Positions 1 through 10,420 of a stretch of 64,000 nucleotides of DNA are shown here, piece after piece. A program made the position numbers and the translations under genes. The notes below the pieces were generated by a model. That model did not search any database and was not told where the DNA came from. It worked only from the letters and a program-made list of their open reading frames with translations. Position 1 is the stretch's first letter; the number at the start of each line of letters is the position of its first letter. The stretch covers positions 1,116,001-1,180,000 of the forward strand of contig JAECYW010000005.1 of NCBI GenBank assembly GCA_023014335.1, read 5' to 3'. This stretch comes from Galerina marginata (lineage: Eukaryota > Basidiomycota > Agaricomycetes > Agaricales > Galerinaceae).

Positions 1-598
1 TTTATTTTATTTTAGTGCCTTTAAATCTCCCAATATAGTGTATTTCAAACAATATTCTGTATTTGGTAAGTCACATAAAGGTGTGACAATACATATGTGA
101 CACCATCCTTTAGCCCTGATTTTTCTGATAATTACACACTTTGTTTCAAGGCAATCTGATCAAAACTAAGCGACGTATGAATTAATCTTGTTACAAGTTC
201 TTACGTAGTAAAAGAACTTGTTTTCCGGCCTGCATAGCAGGCAGAAATGGTTTCTAACGCAATGGTTGGAAATTCTCCCACTGCTATAGTGACCCTGCAT
301 GGTTTCTGTATCTCAGCCATTACTGGGCCAATTTTGATGATTTTGGTATCAAAAAATTCGTAAAAATCAGGGCCTTCCTGGTCACGTGACCAGTTGATTT
401 TAGGCTTGTTAGATCCGCCTCATTTTTCTGCTTTTTTTGAGTATAAGATCATCCCAATTGGTTCAGATTTGAGCGTACTACATATTATTTACATATTTAA
501 TATGTATTTATTTAATAACAGTGTAAGTCTTCAGGCACTGCCTCACCCCAAAGTAAGAACTTGTTTTTGCCATGCGCAGCAATGGCCTCTGACCAAGT
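1..598 (+). mobile_element. Helitron-like non-autonomous element, partial (window edge)
   Basis: 3' part of the first array copy. The inner left-end module starts TACAAG at 192 and the right end GACCAAGT finishes at 598, followed by gypsy sequence. It is identical to the copies ending at 2090 and 3582. It contains the 5' palindrome, the GCCTGC-ATA-GCAGGC hairpin, a 16-bp palindrome CTGGTCACGTGACCAG and the 3' hairpin. The 124-codon reading frame across it is not a real gene. Confidence 0.85.
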
Positions 599-653
599 CT
601 CATATCAGAACCAGTTCTCTCAGCCCCAAAATACAATGGCACACCTTTTATAC

Positions 654-839
654 AGCTATTTCCGTGACCTTATTAAGGGATACGCACAACTGGAGGCTCC
701 ACTACAAAACATTCTACACCAAGTACCTATACCAGCAGGCACCAAAAAACAAGGTTATCAGAGGATAATGAGAGCATATAAGCTGGCTGACATCTGGACC
801 CAAGAACACACCAAAACATTCCTGTCTCTAAAAGCTCGT
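654..839 (+). pseudogene. Ty3/gypsy RT thumb/connection fragment (array unit 1)
   Basis: The translation begins SYFRDLIKGYAQLEAPLQ and includes W-TQEHTKTFLSLKAR, the region between the reverse transcriptase palm and RNase H in chromovirus-like Ty3/gypsy polyproteins. It is cut at the codon for R (cgT) by the Helitron-like insertion at 840. The reading frame resumes after the element at 2091 with LISEPVLSAPKYNGTPFILT in the same frame, so the empty site can be reconstructed exactly. Confidence 0.8.
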
Positions 840-2090
840 TACAAGTTCTTACGTAGTAAAAGAACTTGTTTTCCGGCCTGCATAGCAGGCAGAAATGGTT
901 TCTAACGCAATGGTTGGAAATTCTCCCACTGCTATAGTGACCCTGCATGGTTTCTGTATCTCAGCCATTACTGGGCCAATTTTGATGATTTTGGTATCAA
1001 AAAATTCGTAAAAATCAGGGCTTTCATGTGGCATGTGTATCCAGGGTTGATTAGGTCATGTGACCTGCTCACACGACCCAAAAAGCGCAAATTTGTGTAA
1101 ATTTACACTTAAAATAAATTTCAGTGAGCTAAATATGCTAAAATGTGTTGCCCAGATCAATCTAGAATAATGTACAAATATTTACATATGTTTTGCAATG
1201 ATGTCATGGTGTCCAAATCTGGCAAACAGTCAGCTCAACTTGGTGAAAATCCGAAAATTGGTGTTAAACTGACTGGATAACCCATAAAAGGCACACCAAA
1301 CATTGCAAAACATGACCAAATAACATGGAAATAATGTTCTAGAACCTTACATAATCAAACTCACAGCAGGACTTTGTGCAATTGCCTTGAAATCAGGTAA
1401 GGCACCAAGTTAGACCAAAATATTCTAAGGGATATGTCATGTGATATGTGTGCACAGACCATCCTTTAGGTAAAAAAAACATCATCTGTATTTTTATTTT
1501 ATTTTAGTGCCTTTAAATCTCCCAATATAGTGTATTTCAAACAATATTCTGTATTTGGTAAGTCACATAAAGGTGTGACAATACATATGTGACACCATCC
1601 TTTAGCCCTGATTTTTCTGATAATTACACACTTTGTTTCAAGGCAATCTGATCAAAACTAAGCGACGTATGAATTAATCTTGTTACAAGTTCTTACGTAG
1701 TAAAAGAACTTGTTTTCCGGCCTGCATAGCAGGCAGAAATGGTTTCTAACGCAATGGTTGGAAATTCTCCCACTGCTATAGTGACCCTGCATGGTTTCTG
1801 TATCTCAGCCATTACTGGGCCAATTTTGATGATTTTGGTATCAAAAAATTCGTAAAAATCAGGGCCTTCCTGGTCACGTGACCAGTTGATTTTAGGCTTG
1901 TTAGATCCGCCTCATTTTTCTGCTTTTTTTGAGTATAAGATCATCCCAATTGGTTCAGATTTGAGCGTACTACATATTATTTACATATTTAATATGTATT
2001 TATTTAATAACAGTGTAAGTCTTCAGGCACTGCCTCACCCCAAAGTAAGAACTTGTTTTTGCCATGCGCAGCAATGGCCTCTGACCAAGT
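840..2090 (+). mobile_element. Helitron-like non-autonomous element, long form (1251 bp)
   Basis: Begins TACAAG after gypsy gctcgT and ends GACCAAGT before ctcatatc. Gypsy continuity gives the empty site gctcgT-ctcat, so only a T is shared. Layout: left module (840 to about 1024), about 660-bp internal AT-rich part, a second left module from 1684, then the right module. Left terminus ACAAGTTCTT(n)AAGAACTTGT is a palindrome. The right side repeats GTAAGAACTTGT 33 bp inside the end, followed by hairpin GCCATGCGCAGCAATGGC. No transposase or RepHel gene is present. Confidence 0.85.
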
Positions 2091-2145
2091 CTCATATCAG
2101 AACCAGTTCTCTCAGCCCCAAAATACAATGGCACACCTTTTATAC

Positions 2146-2331
2146 AGCTATTTCCGTGACCTTATTAAGGGATACGCACAACTGGAGGCTCCACTACAAA
2201 ACATTCTACACCAAGTACCTATACCAGCAGGCACCAAAAAACAAGGTTATCAGAGGATAATGAGAGCATATAAGCTGGCTGACATCTGGACCCAAGAACA
2301 CACCAAAACATTCCTGTCTCTAAAAGCTCGT
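2146..2331 (+). pseudogene. Ty3/gypsy RT thumb/connection fragment (array unit 2)
   Basis: Same segment as 654-839, repeated by the 1492-bp tandem amplification and again interrupted by the Helitron-like element at 2332. Confidence 0.8.
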
Positions 2332-3582
2332 TACAAGTTCTTACGTAGTAAAAGAACTTGTTTTCCGGCCTGCATAGCAGGCAGAAATGGTTTCTAACGC
2401 AATGGTTGGAAATTCTCCCACTGCTATAGTGACCCTGCATGGTTTCTGTATCTCAGCCATTACTGGGCCAATTTTGATGATTTTGGTATCAAAAAATTCG
2501 TAAAAATCAGGGCTTTCATGTGGCATGTGTATCCAGGGTTGATTAGGTCATGTGACCTGCTCACACGACCCAAAAAGCGCAAATTTGTGTAAATTTACAC
2601 TTAAAATAAATTTCAGTGAGCTAAATATGCTAAAATGTGTTGCCCAGATCAATCTAGAATAATGTACAAATATTTACATATGTTTTGCAATGATGTCATG
2701 GTGTCCAAATCTGGCAAACAGTCAGCTCAACTTGGTGAAAATCCGAAAATTGGTGTTAAACTGACTGGATAACCCATAAAAGGCACACCAAACATTGCAA
2801 AACATGACCAAATAACATGGAAATAATGTTCTAGAACCTTACATAATCAAACTCACAGCAGGACTTTGTGCAATTGCCTTGAAATCAGGTAAGGCACCAA
2901 GTTAGACCAAAATATTCTAAGGGATATGTCATGTGATATGTGTGCACAGACCATCCTTTAGGTAAAAAAAACATCATCTGTATTTTTATTTTATTTTAGT
3001 GCCTTTAAATCTCCCAATATAGTGTATTTCAAACAATATTCTGTATTTGGTAAGTCACATAAAGGTGTGACAATACATATGTGACACCATCCTTTAGCCC
3101 TGATTTTTCTGATAATTACACACTTTGTTTCAAGGCAATCTGATCAAAACTAAGCGACGTATGAATTAATCTTGTTACAAGTTCTTACGTAGTAAAAGAA
3201 CTTGTTTTCCGGCCTGCATAGCAGGCAGAAATGGTTTCTAACGCAATGGTTGGAAATTCTCCCACTGCTATAGTGACCCTGCATGGTTTCTGTATCTCAG
3301 CCATTACTGGGCCAATTTTGATGATTTTGGTATCAAAAAATTCGTAAAAATCAGGGCCTTCCTGGTCACGTGACCAGTTGATTTTAGGCTTGTTAGATCC
3401 GCCTCATTTTTCTGCTTTTTTTGAGTATAAGATCATCCCAATTGGTTCAGATTTGAGCGTACTACATATTATTTACATATTTAATATGTATTTATTTAAT
3501 AACAGTGTAAGTCTTCAGGCACTGCCTCACCCCAAAGTAAGAACTTGTTTTTGCCATGCGCAGCAATGGCCTCTGACCAAGT
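2332..3582 (+). mobile_element. Helitron-like non-autonomous element, long form (array unit 2)
   Basis: Identical to 840-2090 by tandem amplification. The inner left module begins at 3176. The right end at 3582 is followed by the gypsy frame that continues into RNase H. Confidence 0.85.
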
Positions 3583-5757
3583 CTCATATCAGAACCAGTT
3601 CTCTCAGCCCCAAAATACAATGGCACACCTTTTATACTAACCACAGATGGCTGTAAAGATGCATTCGCAGGAGTCCTTGCACAACGAATTGAAACTACTT
3701 TGCCAGGTGGAAAGGTCGTCAAACGTCTACACCCAATAGCATTTGCATCAAAACAAACCTCATCCTCCAAAGAGAAGTACAAACCCTTTCTTCTTGAATT
3801 TGCCGCACTGAAATTCTCCTTTGACAAATTCTCAGATGTTGTTTATGGGTACCCCGTAGAAGTCAAGACCGACTGTCAAGCGCTCCGAGATGTCCTAATG
3901 AATGACAAACTATCAGCCACACATGCAAGGTGGTGAGATGGAGTTTTGGCACACAACATTGTGGATGTCAGACACGTACCAGGAGTCACTAATATTGCAG
4001 ACGGTCTAAGCCGACAGTATGAAAACACACCAAAGAACGACAAGGATGGGAGCAACTGGACGGTCAGCCCGGACTGGGAGGCAGGTGCAGGCCTTGTGTT
4101 TGACATGGACCACGTATCAATTGCACCAGAGGCGACAACACTACTGGAACGTTTCAAAGACGAACCTATCTTCAAGAGCGTAATCGAAGCTCTCGAAGGG
4201 ATAAACAGTGGTCTGGGACTTCGCGAGCGCAAGCGGGCACAGCACCGTGCAACTAACTACATGATTGATAATGGAAAACTGTGGTACATGGGCGGCGGAA
4301 CACCAACAAGGGCCATTACACGCCGGGAGTGTGTCACACAAAAGGAGGCCATGATGTTAGCACAACAGGAACACGAGAATGGAGGCCATTTCCACCGAGA
4401 CCTTGTAAAAATCGCCCTTCTCGACAAAATCCACAGCCCAAAGCTCGACCAATCTATAGTAAAGGCAATCTCAGACTGCGCACGGTGCAAGAACTTCGGA
4501 AACACACACCTTAATGCTTTACTCCAACCGATCACCCGTCGCCACCCCTTCGAACTCATTGTGGGAGACTATCTGTCACTTCCGATAGGCAAGGGCGGTT
4601 TCCACACTGTAGGCCTTTACCTCGACACCTGTTCGCAACATGTCTGGGGTTACAAGTTCAAAACCGCAGGCACCGGAAAAACAACAATCAAATCACTTAC
4701 CGACATATTCCATAACTTTGCCCCTGCCGAAACATTCATGACGGACGGAGGAAAACACTTCAAAAACAATCAGGTCAACGAATTCTGCGAAAAATGGGGA
4801 AGCAAACACCATGTGGTAGCGCCGTACTCACCTTGGATCAACGGCCTTGTTGAAGGCACTAACAAAATCCTCCTCTATGTACTGGCAAGGTTGTGTGCCC
4901 CCGAGATTGGAGAGGATGGATGGCGGGCAATGGTCTGGACGGATCTACCCAAATCATGGCCAGATCACTTTGATGATGCAATCCGAATACTCAACTGGAG
5001 AATCCTCCCAGCCCTCAAATTCCGACCAAAGGAAATTCTGCTCGGCCTTGTAGTAAACACAAAAGCAACGCCGATAGAAGCCAGCACCTCACTCATAGCG
5101 CCAGCAGACATCGACACACACATGGCATACACAGCCCAACAGCATGTGGACGGGTATTCCGAAGCAGTCAGGCATGCACTGAACAGAAAGGCAGCCTTCG
5201 ACAGGAAAGTGCTGAAGAAAGGAGGTGTTAACACATTTGAAAGGGGGCAACTAGTTCAAACCTATCAAAATGACCTTGCTAACACTCTTAGCACAGCCAG
5301 AAAACTTCAACCAATGTGGACTGGACCATATAGGGTTTCCGAGCGCATGCTCAACTCCTACAAGCTCGAAGCACTGGATGGAAAGCCATTAGATGGAGAG
5401 TTCAACACAAGATGATTGCGAGAATTCATACCTCGAGACAGCACTGAACTTGCAACAGAACAAAAGGAATTCATGACAAGGGAAGCCGACGTCCAAAACC
5501 ACTCCCAAAAGGACACAAACGGGGATGAGGAGTCAGGTGAAGTTGTCGAAGAAACCGAAGTGATCACACCAGATGGGGAACAAGATCACACCGAAAACAT
5601 CAGATCAGACGAGATCAACGATGAACAAAGTGGAGTTGAGGGTGAAGAAAGAGAGGAGGACAAGGAGGAGAGTGATCGGGAGGAAAGTGGCATAGGAGCC
5701 AGAGTAGCACAAAGACGACGAGGACGTCGCCAAACAGGAGGGGGGCAGATGGAGTAG
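3583..5757 (+). pseudogene. Ty3/gypsy polyprotein 3' part: RNase H, integrase, acidic tail
   Basis: This is the 3' half of a Ty3/gypsy pol that would degrade template RNA (RNase H) and insert cDNA (integrase). The frame starts right after the Helitron-like insertion. RNase H shows LTTDGCKDAFAGVLAQ and HVPGVTNIADGLSR. An H-H-C-C zinc module (HENGGHFH ... CARC) precedes the integrase catalytic triad, seen as VGDYLSLP, MTDGGKHF and NGLVEGTNK. A C-terminal part with W-GPYRV follows, then a highly acidic/basic tail ending in RRRGRRQTGGG at the stop (5755-5757). Two in-frame TGA stops break it, at 3934-3936 (ARW-stop-DGVLA) and 5413-5415 (NTR-stop-LREF); both sit where Arg (CGA) is expected, which suggests CpG-to-TpG decay. 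With the RT disrupted upstream, it is not autonomous. Confidence 0.9.
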
Positions 5758-5814
5758 GGAGCTCGGCACGGGCACGTGACTAGATAGATTCGTAGCTAGC
5801 CCGGCATGTACTCG

Positions 5815-7432
5815 GGGATTCCTCACCCAAACCATCACCTTCCGGCTGCCGCTGGCCTCTCCATCGGGAACCTCGGGAAACCATAGTTCCTTGAGAATAG
5901 AACTCAAACTGTGATCCTCGCCTGAGGCTTTTAAGATTAAGCTTTTGGAGACCTTCATGATGTTTCAAGAGAGTCTTAAAGATATCTTTTGGAAAGGGAT
6001 TATAAACCCAAAAATCCAACTGTAATCAAATAAGAAAGATAATTATTTGATTGAAAAGACACTATACCAATTTTGAAGGATTTTTCTGGTCATAGAATTT
6101 GAAGACCTGAAATCCACATCTTTCAATGACTTCTTCATCATACATGACCTCTTCTAGTTGTAATCGGTCATCAGAAGGATGCAGAATAGTAGGCTTCTGG
6201 CCATCTTTAAGATTATTGCCCTAAAAGATTAATTAGTAAGTTCCAAATTAATAAATAACAAAACATGGTATACAGGATTTGCTTTTATCTGGTCTTTTTC
6301 CTCTGCAAAAAAAACACCATGTCCAATAAGAAACTTGTCCAGCTCATTATCGGAAGAGACGTATATCTCTCTTCGGCATTTTTTTTCAGGTTCTAAAGTT
6401 TTACAATTTGGACAAGGGGCTTTGAGAGTCTTAAGTGAAAATATTATCAGCCTTGTATTCAATATGTATATTTTAAAACTTACAGGTCGGTTTTTAAGTA
6501 TTTTGTTGCCTAAGCCTTTCTTAGCCTCCCGAAAGGCGTTACTTCTGGTGAATATAGTTTCTAGAGCAGGATTTTTGTAAGCTTTGAGGGCTCCACTTTT
6601 GACCTGTCCTTTGAGTTCTCGCATAAGATCTTTATATAGGTTATCCATCTCGTCTTCATCTTTCAAAAGGTCAAGCTGAAGGAATAGTAAGTATATATAA
6701 AAATTGAAATAAATATTGACTGACGTTAAATATGCGATTGATCCTGTTTTCTGCAGGATTTGCTTCATTTAAAGCAAAAGCTAGCCACTGTTTATAGGCT
6801 ATCACAAAATTATCCAGATTCAAGAGGAAATAAACAGAGGATGGATAGCTTTGTCGAGGGATGATGTCCGGATTTTCTTTAAAAAAGCATAACAGCTCTT
6901 TTCCTGTTAATTTTTTATTTCCCTTTCACTAGACACAGTTAGATATTATATGTTATATGGAAAAAAAAAAAATAACGGACTGAAAATACAGGAATTTGAA
7001 ATCATCCCGAGGCATCCATGCCAAAATTTCCTCTTTAGGGATCCAGGAATATATAACCAAACTCAGTGATTCAATAATCTTGTTTCTCCTTAAAAGCGAC
7101 ACAGAAAAAGGAGCTTTGCAGTGAAGAAGCATATAACGGCTGCTCCAAAGTTCAACACTTTTGGGTAGTTCCGAGTCCTAGAGACACCAATTAATTGGAT
7201 TTTAAATTTAGAAAGATACTTTACCTTAACAGATTTACGCCAAGCTGCTTGTTTGTAGATGCCACGCCTTACACTTCTCATCTCTCTTAAAACACTGAGC
7301 ACATTCTGATAATGTTGTTCATTGGTTTCTTGCGATAGAGTGGTGTCCTATAGTTGGATAGTGTAAATAACTTATATTTATTTTTAAAATTATAAGAGTA
7401 CCTTTCTAAGGGCGTAAGCTTCACTTGTTCAG
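5815..7432 (-). pseudogene. Unknown multi-exon gene remnant (gene Z), truncated at both ends
   Basis: Unrecognised gene read on the minus strand. Exons separated by short GT-AG introns can be followed: about 7432-7402 (...YALRK), 7347-7225 (DTTLSQETNEQHY... to WRKSVK), one from 7177 (DSELPKSVELWSSRYM..., WIPKEEILAWMP), one near 6880-6730 (ELLCFFKENPDIIPRQ..., LNLDNFVIAYKQWL), one from about 6674 (LDLLKDEDEMDNLYKDL), one with CPNCKTLEPEKKC (a possible Cys cluster, about 6430-6280), one near 6220-6053 and a last one from about 6020 (LDFWVYNPFPKDIF). The phase between the third and fourth exons does not close, so there may be a frameshift. Upstream it is cut by the Helitron-like element at 7433; downstream it meets the gypsy 3' end near 5815. 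Function unknown. Confidence 0.55.
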
Positions 7433-8636
7433 AGGCCATTGCTGCGCATGGCAAAAACAAGTTCTTACTTTCAAGGTGAGTCCGACTATAAATACAGGTT
7501 AAATAAGTAAATAATACATAGTCCGCTCAAATCTGAAGCTATTAGAATGATCTTATACTCAAAAAAAGCAGAAAAATGAGGCGGTTCTAACAAGCCTAAA
7601 GGCCCTGATATTTACAAATTTTTTGATACCAAGATCATCAAAATTGGCCCAGTAATGGCTGAGATATGAAAACCATGCAGGGTCACTATATGAGTGGGAG
7701 AATTTCAAACCATTGCGTTAGAAACCATTTCTGCCTGCTATGCAGGCCGGAAAACAAGTTCTTTTACTACGTAAGAACTTGTAACAAGATTAATTTATAC
7801 GTCGCTTAGTTTCTATCAGATTGCCTTGAAACAAAGTGTGTAATTATCAGAAAAATTAGGGTTAAAAGATGGTGTCACATGTGTATTGTCGCATCTTGAT
7901 GTGACATACCAAATGCGGAATATTGTTGAAAACACACTAAATAAGCTATATTGAGAGATTTTAAAGGCATTAAAATGAAATAAAAATACTGATAATGTTT
8001 TTTTTACCTAAGAGATGGTCTGTGCACACATATCACATGACATATCCCTGAGAATATTTTGGTCCAAGTTGGTGCATTACCAAATCCAAGGCAATTGCAC
8101 AAAGTCCTGCTGTGAGTTTGATTATGTAAGCTTCTAAAACATTATTTTCATGTTATTTGGTTGTGTTTTGCAATGTTTGGTGTGCCTTTTATGGGTTATC
8201 CAGTCAGTTTAACACCAATTTTTGGATTTTCACCAAGTTGAGCTGGCTGTTTGCCTGATTTGGACACCATGACATCATTACAAAACACATGTAAATATTT
8301 GTACATTATTTTAGATTGGTCTGGGCCACACATTTTAGCCTATCTAGCTCACTGAAATCCATTTCAAGTGTAAATTTACACAAATTTGCGCTTTTTGGGT
8401 CGTGTGAGCAGGTCACATGACCAAATCGACCCTGGATACACATGCCACATGAAAGCCCTGATTTTTACAAATTTTTTGATACCAAGATCATAAAAATTGG
8501 CCCAGTAATGGCTGAGATACAGAAACCATGCAGGGTCACAGTATGAGTGGGAGAATTTCGAACCATTGCGTTAGGAATGTTTTCTGCCTGCTATGCAGGC
8601 CGGAAAACAAGTTCTTTTACTACGTAAGAACTTGTA
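7433..8636 (-). mobile_element. Helitron-like non-autonomous element, long form (1204 bp)
   Basis: On the minus strand it starts TACAAG (8636) and ends GAACAAGT (7433). The right module lies at 7433 to about 7600, an inner left module ends near 7794, the internal AT-rich part follows, and the outer left module is at about 8455-8636. It lies in an exon of gene remnant Z on its left; on its right the flank is the repeat beginning acagtacatatcaattt, so the two flanks may not belong together. Confidence 0.82.
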
Positions 8637-9389
8637 ACAGTACATATCAATTTAGATAAGAGCTGTGTTGATAGAGATGGTATCATTGCCAACAAACTTA
8701 GTGATTTGAAGTCCCATCCAGTCTGGTCTTCGGGTCTGAAATCCAAAGACTAAGACTGAGACCGGTCTTTTACAGTTCTGATTATGATATTTCATTCTGT
8801 ATTGATTCACTCTCTGAGTAGCACTTGGTGCATGACTAGAATATTTCCCTTGGCTGGGTGAATATAAGTGCAGATAAAAGCTGTGCTGATAGAGATGGTT
8901 TCTGTGCCAACTACAATTTATCAACAACATAAGTATTATAAAAAATCTGACCTTGCCAACTGGGCCTGTTATACTGTTCTTTTGCTAAATAATGCTGTAT
9001 ACCAAATATATATTGGCCAATCAGATAATATTTTCTACACTAAACATTTTTTGGTGCCAGACAAATATTTCCTCAAAATATTTCACTAAGCATATATTTT
9101 TGACCATGAAAATGTTTATATTCAAAACCTTTTTATATCCTCTTGGGTTTCTGTGCTGATAGAGATGTTACCTTTGTCAAATAAATTGTGATGCCAAATA
9201 GCATTCATTTATTCCATAAGTCATGCTTGCAATGTGACTGAAATATTTCCTCTTGTCTCAATAAGAAGAATATAATGTTATGAAGAAAGAATTTACCCTG
9301 ATATTCAAAACACCCCCTCCTAAAAACTGTGACTAGAATGTCATGTGTCTACCCAGCTATTGATGATTATGCATTATACTACACTATGT
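8637..9389. repeat. Degenerate DNA-transposon-like repeat with AGCTGTGCTGATAGAGATGG motif
   Basis: No gene seen. The segment is a diverged relative of 50514-51640, the region next to the KDZ transposase gene. Shared stretches include gtacatatcaatttagata, the left end of a hAT-like repeat (TAGTGATTTGAAGTCCC at about 8700, in the same flank as at 50571) and caaatatatattggcc. The motif AGCTGTGCTGATAGAGATGG or a close variant occurs near 8660, 8880 and 9152. It looks like a non-autonomous derivative of a larger DNA element. Confidence 0.5.
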
Positions 9390-9776
9390 TACAAGTTCTT
9401 ACGTAGTAAAAGAACTTGTTTTCCGGCCTGCATAGCAGGCAGAAAAAATTCCTAACGCAATGGTTGGAAATTCTCCCACTCATACTGTGACCCTGCATGG
9501 TTTCTGTATCTCAGCCATTACTGGGCCAATTTTTATGATTTTGGTATCAAAAAAATCGTAAAAATCAGGGCCTTCCTGGTCACGTGACCAGGCTGTTTTC
9601 GGCTTGTTAGATCCGCCTCATTTTTCTGCTTTTTTTGAGTATAAGATCATCCCAATTGGTTCAGATTTGAGCGGACTATGCATTATTTACTTATTTAACA
9701 TATATTTATGTTCTAACACCCACCCACAAAGTAAGAACTTGTTTTTGCCATGCGCAGCAATGGCCTCTGACCAAGT
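9390..9776 (+). mobile_element. Helitron-like non-autonomous element, short form (387 bp)
   Basis: Runs from TACAAG (9390) to GACCAAGT (9776), the minimal left-module plus right-module form. It contains the 5' palindrome, the GCCTGC/GCAGGC hairpin, the palindrome CTGGTCACGTGACCAG near the centre, the inner inverted repeat GTAAGAACTTGT and the 3' hairpin. It is preceded by a T (9389). Confidence 0.85.
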
Positions 9777-9953
9777 GAATTATTATGGTACAGTCTAAAA
9801 TACTGTGATGCAGCTTTTCAAAAAGTCAATAAATGTTTGAGTGAATAGGAAAGACAGAAAGGGCTGTGCAAAAGTTATAAAGATAATGTATAGCTACATT
9901 CGAAGGAGATCTAAAAGTTATCAGGCATTAATTTGGAGGGTCTAGGGAAGAGG

Positions 9954-10420
9954 TAATTCCGTGAAGCAAGTCATTGGCTGGATTTTGAGCGCTGAGTTCA
10001 ATTGCATCATCTACTTCCATAGGAATATGTTGAAGCTGATTGTCCAAGTCCTGAGATTATGACCAACGCGTGTAATTCCATTGAGCAAGTCATTGGCAGG
10101 ATTGCATCATCTACTTCCATGGGAATCTGTTGGAGCTTTGCCAAGACGTGTAATTCCATTGAGCAAGTCATTGGCAGGATTGCATCATCTACTTCCATGG
10201 GAATCTGTTGGAGCTACATGTCCAAGTTCCGAGATTATCGCCAAGACGTGTAATTCCATTGAGCAAGTCATTGGCAGGATTGCATCATCTACTTCCATGG
10301 GAATCTGTTGGAGCTTCGCCAAGACGTGTAATTCCATTGAGCAAGTCATTGGCAGGATTGCATCATCTACTTCCATAGGAATATGTTGGAGCAGATTATC
10401 CAAGTTGTCAGCTCCTGTAC
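9954..10420. repeat. Minisatellite-like tandem repeat (five units)
   Basis: Units beginning aattccattgagcaagtcat start at 10074, 10152, 10252 and 10330, with a diverged unit at 9954. Spacing is 78, 100 and 78 bp because some units carry an extra stretch (tccaagttccgagattatcg). Reading frames cross it in several phases without conserved coding features, so it is taken as non-coding satellite. Confidence 0.85.

Larger units (their letters stand above)
1..3637. repeat. 1492-bp tandem array (gypsy segment plus Helitron-like insert)
   Basis: The sequence repeats with an exact 1492-bp period: position 11 matches 1503, and 394, 1886 and 3378 are equivalent. Each full unit (654-2145, 2146-3637) holds 186 bp of Ty3/gypsy reverse-transcriptase connection domain, a 1251-bp Helitron-like insertion, and 55 bp of gypsy directly downstream of the insertion point. 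The first unit is cut by the window edge. At unit joints gypsy downstream sequence (ending ttttatac) runs into gypsy upstream sequence (agctatttccg), with about 3 bp of possible microhomology. The last unit instead continues into the normal gypsy RNase H. So a gypsy segment already carrying the insertion was tandemly amplified. The units appear identical, so the event is very recent or an assembly effect. Confidence 0.93.

Noticed and set aside
394..1034. Several 60-124-codon ORFs inside each Helitron-like copy (for example at 394, 561 and 849)
   Set aside because: They lie within terminal modules, overlap on both strands, use non-ATG starts and run across the element/gypsy junctions; they recur only because the element recurs.
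840..2090. Tc1/mariner or MITE with TA duplication (ends look like TTACAAG)
   Set aside because: Empty sites show only one shared T and no TA on the right side; the inverted repeats are asymmetric.
9954..10420. CRISPR-like array
   Set aside because: Eukaryotic context, long repeats with no uniform spacers, no cas genes.
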